Positions 58,776-64,000 of a stretch of DNA of 64,000 nt are shown here, one piece after another. Origin of the DNA: JAOTVV01 sp041602035 (GTDB lineage: Bacteria > Gemmatimonadota > Gemmatimonadetes > Gemmatimonadales > GWC2-71-9); NCBI GenBank assembly GCA_041602035.1, contig JBFIHA010000003.1:62001-126000 (forward strand), in the 5' to 3' direction. The notes below the pieces were generated by a model. It saw only the letters and a program-made list of their open reading frames with translations, ran no database searches and was not told the DNA's origin. The stretch's first letter is position 1; every line of letters starts with the position of its first letter. Made by a program: the position numbers and the translations under genes.

Positions 58776-60109
58776 CGGTATCCGCACTCGCGCTGCTTGG
58801 AGATCAGGCCGCGGGCGAACCACGTGTGGGGGACTACGTCCCCCACGTGGTGGCGTGGAACCTCACCGCACGCTGTAACCTCACATGCGCGCACTGCTAC
58901 ATCGCCGCGGGGCCAGCGGCGGGGGAGGTTGGCGAGCTCGGGACCGCCGAGTGTCTGGGGATCATGGATCAGATACTGGCCCTGAACCCCTCGCCGATGT
59001 TCATCCTCTCGGGTGGGGAACCGCTCCTGCGCCAGGATCTCACCACGCTGTCCGAAACTGCGGCGGACCGCGGAGCGACGGTCGTCGTGGGCACCAACGG
59101 CACCCTACTCACCGACGCGAAGATCGTCGACCTGAAGAACGCCGGCGTGAGTGGGGTGGCGGTGAGTGTCGAATCGCTCGATCCGCACTATCACGATCGA
59201 TTCCGCCGCGGTCACGGCGCGCTCCGACAGACGCTCGAGGCGGTGGACCGGCTCGCCCGGCACCGCCTGGACTTCGTGGTTCAGACCACCCTCACGCGAC
59301 ACAACCGACCGGAGCTGGCACGGTTGGCCGACTGGGCGGCGGATCGGGGTGCGGTAGCATTCAACGCGTATTTCTTGGTGGCCACGGGCCGTGGCGAGCG
59401 CATGGGCGATCTCGATGCCGAAGAATACGAGGAGGCATTGGAGGAGCTCGTGGCGCTCCACCGCCGGCACCTGGGACGCACCATGGTGCGTGCCAAATGC
59501 GCGCCGCACTTCATGCGTTTGGTGCACCGCGAGACGCCCGAATCGCCGATCCTCAACTACCGGACGCGCTGCCCCTGCGGGGTGGACTATTGTCGGGTCA
59601 CCCCAGATGGCAAGGTGACACCATGTCCCTACCTGCCCGCTGCGGCTGGCGACCTGCGACGCGAGTCGTTCGCGGAGGTGTGGCGTGCGTCGCCACTCTT
59701 CCGTGCACTGCGCGACGCCCGCCTCGGTGGCCGGTGTGGCCGCTGCGAATACCGTGCGCTGTGTGGTGGCTGCCGGGCCCGCGCGTTCGCGGCCACCGGC
59801 GATTACTTGGCCGAAGATCCGTCCTGTGCGTACGATCCGACCGGCACGGCACCGGTGGTCGAGCCACGCGGTCCGGTGATGTACGGCACCGAGGTGCGGC
59901 CGGAGCTGCAGTGGACCGCCGAGGCGTTGGCCCGGGTCGAACGCGTCCCGTCGTTTGTGCGCGGCGTGGTCGTGAAGCGGGTTGAGGCGTTCGCCCGATC
60001 GCGCGGATTGACCGAGGTCACACCGGCACTCTTGCGAGATGTGCGGCAGTCCATGCCCGTGGATTTCTCGAAGCGGCTTCCCTTCTTCTTGCGTGACGAC
60101 GATGCCTGA
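58772..60109 (+). CDS. Radical SAM/SPASM protein of the NirJ/AhbC/AhbD type with PCP_red tail
   Basis: A 445-residue radical SAM enzyme. CNLTCAHCY holds the three Cys of the SAM cluster; SGGEP follows. SPASM ligands and the end CGRCEYRALCGGCRARAFAATGDYLAEDPSC match the haem-modifying group (NirJ for haem d1, AhbC/AhbD for alternative haem synthesis). A PCP_red domain (about 380-430, WTAEALARVERVPSFVRG) is added at the C-terminus. GTG start at 58772 overlaps the UspA stop (GTGA); its own stop overlaps the CydA-like start. It is a candidate for modifying the porphyrin of the oxidase or its cytochromes. Confidence 0.88.
   Translation: MTVSALALLGDQAAGEPRVGDYVPHVVAWNLTARCNLTCAHCYIAAGPAAGEVGELGTAECLGIMDQILALNPSPMFILSGGEPLLRQDLTTLSETAADRGATVVVGTNGTLLTDAKIVDLKNAGVSGVAVSVESLDPHYHDRFRRGHGALRQTLEAVDRLARHRLDFVVQTTLTRHNRPELARLADWAADRGAVAFNAYFLVATGRGERMGDLDAEEYEEALEELVALHRRHLGRTMVRAKCAPHFMRLVHRETPESPILNYRTRCPCGVDYCRVTPDGKVTPCPYLPAAAGDLRRESFAEVWRASPLFRALRDARLGGRCGRCEYRALCGGCRARAFAATGDYLAEDPSCAYDPTGTAPVVEPRGPVMYGTEVRPELQWTAEALARVERVPSFVRGVVVKRVEAFARSRGLTEVTPALLRDVRQSMPVDFSKRLPFFLRDDDA
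58820..58850 (+). other. Strong hairpin inside the radical SAM start region
   Basis: GGGGGAC (58828-58834) pairs with GTCCCCC (58838-58844), extended by CCACGT/ACGTGG after a 2-nt bulge: thirteen GC-rich pairs about 50 bases from the start codon. It may slow ribosomes or protect the message. Confidence 0.4.
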
Positions 60110-61820
60110 GTGGCTCCCTCTGGTTCAGGCCGCAGCCGAAGGCGCCGGCTATGGGGAGTTCCCTGGCATCGGGGCGCGCAATGCCGTGTGGATCGCGGCG
60201 CAGGTGCATTTGATGTTCGCGGCCTTCGTGTTGGGCGTGCCGATGTTCGCGGTGATCACCGAGCTGGTGGGGATCGTGGGCCGCGACCCGAAGTATGACC
60301 GGCTGTCGAAGGAGTTCACGCGGCTGTTGGTGTTCGCGTACAGCGCGACGGCCCTCTGGGGCGCCGTACTCGTGTTCTTCCTGACCACGCTCTACCCGCG
60401 CTTCTGGGTCCATCTGTCAGGCATCTTCGGCGTTACGATGTGGCTCTACGTGGGCCTGTTCTTCGTCGAGTCGTTCACCTTGTACCTCTACTACTACGGC
60501 TGGGACCGATGGAATACTGGCCGTGCCAAGTGGGGGCACTGGGGCCTCGGCGTGCTCCTCAACGTGTGGGGCACCATCGTGATGTTCATTGCGAACGGGT
60601 GGCTCACCTACATGATGTCGCCGCCCGAAGGGGTGACCGCCGCGACCCTGCCTGCCGAGGTCGGTCTCTGGAATGCTCTGGCCAATGCGACCTGGATGCC
60701 GATCAACATCCATCGCCTAATCGCGAACGCGGTATTCGGCGGCGCGATCGTCGCTGCCTATGCGGCCTACCGGTTCCTCGCTGCCAAGACCGATGAGGAG
60801 CGCGCCCATTACGACTGGATGGGCTACGTCGGGAACTTCATCGCGATCGCGACGCTGATCGTGCTACCGTTTGCGGGCTATTGGCTGGGCCGCGAGATCT
60901 ACGAGTACAACTTCCAGATGGGCGTAACGATGATGGGCGGGTTCATGTCCTGGCTCTGGATCGTCCAGGCCGTCCTGATCGGCGTCCTCTTCCTCGCGGC
61001 GAACTACTACCTGTGGATCGGGATGCAGCGCATTCCGGGATCCGAGCGGTTCGCCCAGTACACCAAGTGGATGCTGCTGGTTCTCGTCATCGGCTGGCTG
61101 GTCTGGGCCACACCGCACACGCTGATCGTCACGCGGGAGGAAGTCGCCGCGATGGGCGGCTCTCATCACCCGTTCCTCGACGTGCTGGGCGTCATGAGCG
61201 CCAAGAACACCGCCGTGAACCTGATGATCCTCACGACGTTCCTCTCGTTCCTGCTGTACCGGCGGGCGAACAAGCGGCCCGTGGTGGATTGGGCTCGGGC
61301 CGGCACGGTCGTCCAAGGGGCCATGTTCGGAACCTCGGCGCTCGTGGTGGTCGGGCTCGGGATCGCTGGCTACTTCGTAGTCGATACCGTCCGCATCGGA
61401 TTCAGCGTCTATCAGGTGATTGCGGTACTAGCGTGCATCATCGGCGTCACGGCGATCGACCTCGCCCTGGTACGCGGCGCCGAGTCGCGCGGTGCCATCC
61501 AGTGGGGCCGGATGCCAGAGCGATCGCAATACGCGCTCTTCGTGCTCGCCGTGACGTTTACGTGGCTCATGGGTCTCATGGGGTTCGCGCGGAGCGGGAT
61601 CCGGCAGCACTGGCACGTGTGGGGGGTGATGCAGGATACGAGCAGCTTCGCCGCCACTCCCGCTCTGGGCTACGCTGCGAACATGATCACCCTCTGTGTG
61701 CTGATCTTCCTGGGGCTCGTGGCATTCATCTTCTGGCTGGGTGGCTTGGCGGAACGCGCAATGGGCAAGCCGGAGCCCGTGGCCTCGGTCGGGGCAGCGA
61801 TCCCCGCGGGAGGACCCTGA
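60102..61820 (+). CDS. CydA-like oxidase subunit of the cytochrome bd superfamily
   Basis: A 572-residue membrane protein with about 14 helices. The first part resembles CydA: AQVHLMFAAFVLGVPMF with His36 (high-spin haem ligand position), LYVGLFFVESFTLYLYYYGWDRW with Glu123, and NIHRLIANAVFGG with His204. The Glu two turns before Glu123 (E99 of E. coli) is Leu here, the Q-loop is not evident, and no CydB gene follows. The C-terminal third adds extra helices. Three c-type cytochrome genes follow, so the electron donor is probably cytochrome c, not quinol. Its start overlaps the radical SAM stop by eight bases. Confidence 0.85.
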   Translation: MPEWLPLVQAAAEGAGYGEFPGIGARNAVWIAAQVHLMFAAFVLGVPMFAVITELVGIVGRDPKYDRLSKEFTRLLVFAYSATALWGAVLVFFLTTLYPRFWVHLSGIFGVTMWLYVGLFFVESFTLYLYYYGWDRWNTGRAKWGHWGLGVLLNVWGTIVMFIANGWLTYMMSPPEGVTAATLPAEVGLWNALANATWMPINIHRLIANAVFGGAIVAAYAAYRFLAAKTDEERAHYDWMGYVGNFIAIATLIVLPFAGYWLGREIYEYNFQMGVTMMGGFMSWLWIVQAVLIGVLFLAANYYLWIGMQRIPGSERFAQYTKWMLLVLVIGWLVWATPHTLIVTREEVAAMGGSHHPFLDVLGVMSAKNTAVNLMILTTFLSFLLYRRANKRPVVDWARAGTVVQGAMFGTSALVVVGLGIAGYFVVDTVRIGFSVYQVIAVLACIIGVTAIDLALVRGAESRGAIQWGRMPERSQYALFVLAVTFTWLMGLMGFARSGIRQHWHVWGVMQDTSSFAATPALGYAANMITLCVLIFLGLVAFIFWLGGLAERAMGKPEPVASVGAAIPAGGP

Positions 61821-61823
61821 GCC

Positions 61824-62603
61824 ATGTGGGTCACGAACCTCAAGGTGGTGACGGTGGCGCTGGTCGTTGTACTGCTCTACACGGCCGTGGCACACATCAT
61901 CCCACAGCTCGAGTCGGCGGTGCCCGAGCAGCTCACGCTGAGCCCGGACATGAGCCCCCGCGAGCTTGCGGATGCAGGGGAGCGCATCTACAACGGTGTG
62001 GGCAACTGCGCCTCGTGCCACGGACTTGGCACCCGCGCCCCGTACCTGCTCGCTGGTCACGACGGTGCTGGGCCAATCGGCGCACGCTGCCTCGTCACGT
62101 TCGGCCCCGCGTGCAAGCAATACCTCTACACGTCGCTCGTCGACCCAGTGGACTCGGTCGTGCCCGGGTTTGCGCCGATCATGCCCGACATGCGCGGCCA
62201 GCTCCAGGGTGAGAATGAGATTTGGGCGCTCGTGGCGTATTTGGAGTCGGTGGGTGGCGAGATCACGGTGACGGCGGCAGACCTGACGGAACGAGCGTCG
62301 GAGGCGGGAGCGGCTGTCATCCCACCGACCCAAGGGACCACAGATGCGCGAGTCCTGCTTCAGGATCAGGCGTGCCTCGGGTGTCACCCGATGGACGGGC
62401 AGGGACCGCCGCTGGCGCCGCCCTTCGATGGCATTGGGGCCCGCCTCTCCGCTGAGGAGATCCGTGTTGCGATCCTTGATCCCAGCGCGTCCGTCGCCGA
62501 CGGGTACGAACAGTACGCCGGTATGATGCCGGAGACCTTCGGGCAGCAGCTCACCGCCGCGCAGCTCGAGGCCCTGGTCCGCTTCCTGGCAGAGCGCCAA
62601 TGA
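61824..62603 (+). CDS. Membrane-anchored diheme cytochrome c
   Basis: A 259-residue cytochrome with an uncleaved N-terminal anchor (VVTVALVVVLLYTAVAHI) and two haem sites, CASCH near residue 65 and CLGCH near 185. Each is part of a class I-like domain; the His/Met ligands may be MPDMRG and MMPETFG. It starts three bases after the oxidase stop and overlaps the next gene by four, so it is part of the complex. Confidence 0.9.
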   Translation: MWVTNLKVVTVALVVVLLYTAVAHIIPQLESAVPEQLTLSPDMSPRELADAGERIYNGVGNCASCHGLGTRAPYLLAGHDGAGPIGARCLVTFGPACKQYLYTSLVDPVDSVVPGFAPIMPDMRGQLQGENEIWALVAYLESVGGEITVTAADLTERASEAGAAVIPPTQGTTDARVLLQDQACLGCHPMDGQGPPLAPPFDGIGARLSAEEIRVAILDPSASVADGYEQYAGMMPETFGQQLTAAQLEALVRFLAERQ

Positions 62604-63397
62604 ATCGACTCCGCGCCCTGCTCCGGCACCCATTTTCCCAGGCAGTTGGCCTGTTGTTCGTAGCCTACGTGGTGTTTGAGTTCGGCATCGCGCACGTGCC
62701 GCCGCTGCTCGGGGCGGCCAGCGCCCCCGTTCCGGACAGCGTGCTGCTCCAGTACATGCTCACCGCTCTGGTGGGGATCCTCATCTACGTCAGCGACAAC
62801 GAGAAGCGTTGGCGCGAGTTCAAAGCGCCGATCACCGCGGCCCTGGTGGATCGCGACAAGCGGTGGCTGCGCGGGGGCCTCCTCCTCCTCCTCCCGGTGC
62901 TGGTCGGATTCGGCACGTACGATCGCATCCGGCCCAAGGTTGCCGCACCGATCGAACTCCGCTCGGTGCATCCTGCGCCGCCGAGCCAGATCACCTTCCG
63001 CGGTCGTACACTGCAGCTGGCGACGCTGGAGAACCCCCTCCGGAAGACGGGATCGCTGGAGGAGCACGAGGCACGCGGGCGGGGCATCTACTATCGCAAT
63101 TGTCTTCCCTGTCATGGCGACCTACTCGACGGCCGCGGCCACTTCGCGCACGGATTCAACCCGGTTCCGCTCCCATTCGACAAGGGAACAATCGCGCAGC
63201 TCCGCGAGGCGTTCGTGTTCTGGCGCATTGCCAAGGGCGGTCCCGGATTGCCAAACGAGGGGACTCCCTGGAACTCGGCAATGCCGGTGTGGGAGGACTT
63301 CCTCCCCGAAGAAGACATTTGGGCGGTCACCCTGTTCCTCTACGAGCAGGCGGGTGTGGCGCCGCGGCAGCTCGGTGAAGGAGCGGAGCATGAGTAG
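62600..63397 (+). CDS. Monohaem cytochrome c with membrane anchor domain
   Basis: A 265-residue protein: two or three N-terminal helices (AVGLLFVAYVVFEFGI, LLQYMLTALVGILIYVS, GGLLLLLPVLVGFG), then a periplasmic domain with one haem site CLPCH near residue 170 and a possible Met ligand in NSAMPVWEDF. It overlaps both neighbours (ATGA and eight bases), so is in the same operon. Confidence 0.88.
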   Translation: MNRLRALLRHPFSQAVGLLFVAYVVFEFGIAHVPPLLGAASAPVPDSVLLQYMLTALVGILIYVSDNEKRWREFKAPITAALVDRDKRWLRGGLLLLLPVLVGFGTYDRIRPKVAAPIELRSVHPAPPSQITFRGRTLQLATLENPLRKTGSLEEHEARGRGIYYRNCLPCHGDLLDGRGHFAHGFNPVPLPFDKGTIAQLREAFVFWRIAKGGPGLPNEGTPWNSAMPVWEDFLPEEDIWAVTLFLYEQAGVAPRQLGEGAEHE

Positions 63398-64000
63398 CTC
63401 GTTCTGCACGCCGGCTCCCCACACCGGGGAGGGGGACGCGGGACACGTGCGCGCCATGGCACGGGTCCGTCGCATCGTCGGCCTGCTCGCGGTGGGCGCC
63501 GCCCTGTTTCTCCTTCCCGCATCCCACTTTCCGCGTACGCTCCACGCCCAGGCACCGTCGCGTGGTAAGCTACTCTACGACCAGTGGTGCGCGGAGTGCC
63601 ACGGCGAGACGGGTGGGGGTGACGGATCGGCCGCCGCGTACATGCTGCCACGGCCTCGCGATTTCACCCGCGCCCTCTACCAAGTGCGCACGACGGCGAG
63701 CGGTGAGCTTCCTACGGACGCCGACATCCGGTGGGTCATCGATGAGGGCATGCCCGGCACCGCCATGCCGGGATGGAAATCCATCTTCTCCGACAGCGAT
63801 CGCGACGCGCTAGTCGAATACGTGAAATCGTTCTCGCGGTTCTTCGGAAGCGGAACACCCCAACCGCTCGACTTCAGTTCCAAGCCCGGTGGTGGCGGCG
63901 CGGCGGTGGCCGAGGGTCGCCAGGCGTATCAGACACTGGAATGCTTCAAGTGCCATGGTGAGGCGGGGCGCGGTGATGGCCCCTCGGCGCCCACACTCAC
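63390..64000 (+). CDS. c-type cytochrome, at least two haems, cut by the window end
   Basis: The reading frame from ATG 63390 is open to the end of the window (203 codons seen). An N-terminal hydrophobic segment (IVGLLAVGAALFLLP) is followed by CAECHGETGGGDGS, MPGTAMPGWKS (Met ligand candidate), and CFKCHGEAGRGDGP. The repeated CHGEAG/TGxGDG spacing suggests tandem class I domains; more may follow. It overlaps the previous stop by eight bases. Confidence 0.9.
   Translation, partial: MSSSFCTPAPHTGEGDAGHVRAMARVRRIVGLLAVGAALFLLPASHFPRTLHAQAPSRGKLLYDQWCAECHGETGGGDGSAAAYMLPRPRDFTRALYQVRTTASGELPTDADIRWVIDEGMPGTAMPGWKSIFSDSDRDALVEYVKSFSRFFGSGTPQPLDFSSKPGGGGAAVAEGRQAYQTLECFKCHGEAGRGDGPSAPTL

Noticed and set aside
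56583..58823. Long minus-strand open frame of 746 codons opposite the UspA/PCP_red gene
   Set aside because: Its translation is Arg/His/Pro-rich without any fold signal, while the plus frame has two clear UspA domains and overlaps its neighbours properly. High GC leaves antisense frames open.
60102..61820. CydA-like gene considered as a standard quinol cytochrome bd oxidase
   Set aside because: No CydB follows, the E99 equivalent is Leu, no clear Q-loop is seen, and c-type cytochromes follow directly.
61428..62633. Minus-strand open frame of 401 codons opposite the oxidase and cytochrome genes
   Set aside because: Runs across two real genes with haem motifs; no credible protein features.

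Overview
The window is high-GC bacterial DNA, densely packed, with many ATGA/GTGA stop-start overlaps and purine-rich ribosome binding sites. The mix of secreted S9 and M28 peptidases, two 6-bladed beta-propeller lipoproteins, PadR and HD-GYP regulators, DUF2975/XRE, a CrtYcd-type lycopene cyclase and many c-type cytochromes best fits Gemmatimonadota or a close relative. That placement is an inference from gene content; there is no rRNA or marker gene here. I see no tRNA, rRNA, CRISPR array, insertion sequence or prophage.

Layout. 1-6800: secreted S9 peptidase, a three-gene minus-strand operon (beta-propeller lipoprotein, NTF2-like protein, zinc-ribbon membrane protein) and a divergent PadR gene sharing overlapping promoters. 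7100-17300: a signalling block with an orphan histidine-kinase DHp protein, two REC-HD-GYP phosphodiesterases, two REC-only proteins, an ECF sigma/membrane anti-sigma pair with a double-PDZ protein, and a GAF/PAS NarL-type kinase with a LuxR-type regulator. 17300-20200: lycopene cyclase, CYP175-like P450 and dienelactone hydrolase, a likely zeaxanthin branch. 20300-35700: housekeeping and secreted functions (MscS, M28 peptidase, NADP-isocitrate dehydrogenase with a zinc-ribbon insertion, glycoside-hydrolase-like protein, CBM9-like protein, esterase, beta-lactamase-fold hydrolase, XRE/DUF2975, Atg22-like transporter).

35900-43400: CoA and 2-oxoacid chemistry: a thiolase with a fused 3-hydroxyacyl-CoA dehydrogenase/enoyl-CoA hydratase, a tiny diheme lipoprotein, and a LeuA-like synthase beside a LeuB/tartrate-dehydrogenase-like enzyme. 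43400-53300 (minus strand) is an anaerobic benzoyl-CoA degradation operon: TetR regulator, 6-hydroxycyclohexenecarbonyl-CoA dehydrogenase, ring-opening hydrolase, SDR reductase, thiolase with OB-fold partner, and a four-subunit ATP-dependent benzoyl-CoA reductase in the bzdN-O-P-Q order. Together they would dearomatise benzoyl-CoA, oxidise and open the ring, and start beta-oxidation. The dienoyl-CoA hydratase and the electron-donating ferredoxin system are not recognisable next to it.

53500-64000 (mostly plus strand) is the most novel-looking part: Mrp-type ATPase, zinc-ribbon/PCP_red protein, 3-Cys ferredoxin, universal-stress-protein/PCP_red fusion, NirJ/AhbC-type radical SAM protein with a PCP_red tail, a CydA-like membrane oxidase without CydB, and three successive c-type cytochromes, the last cut by the window end. 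I read it as a cytochrome-c-linked member of the bd oxidase superfamily carrying its own cofactor (haem/Fe-S) maturation module; this is a hypothesis drawn from gene order and domains.
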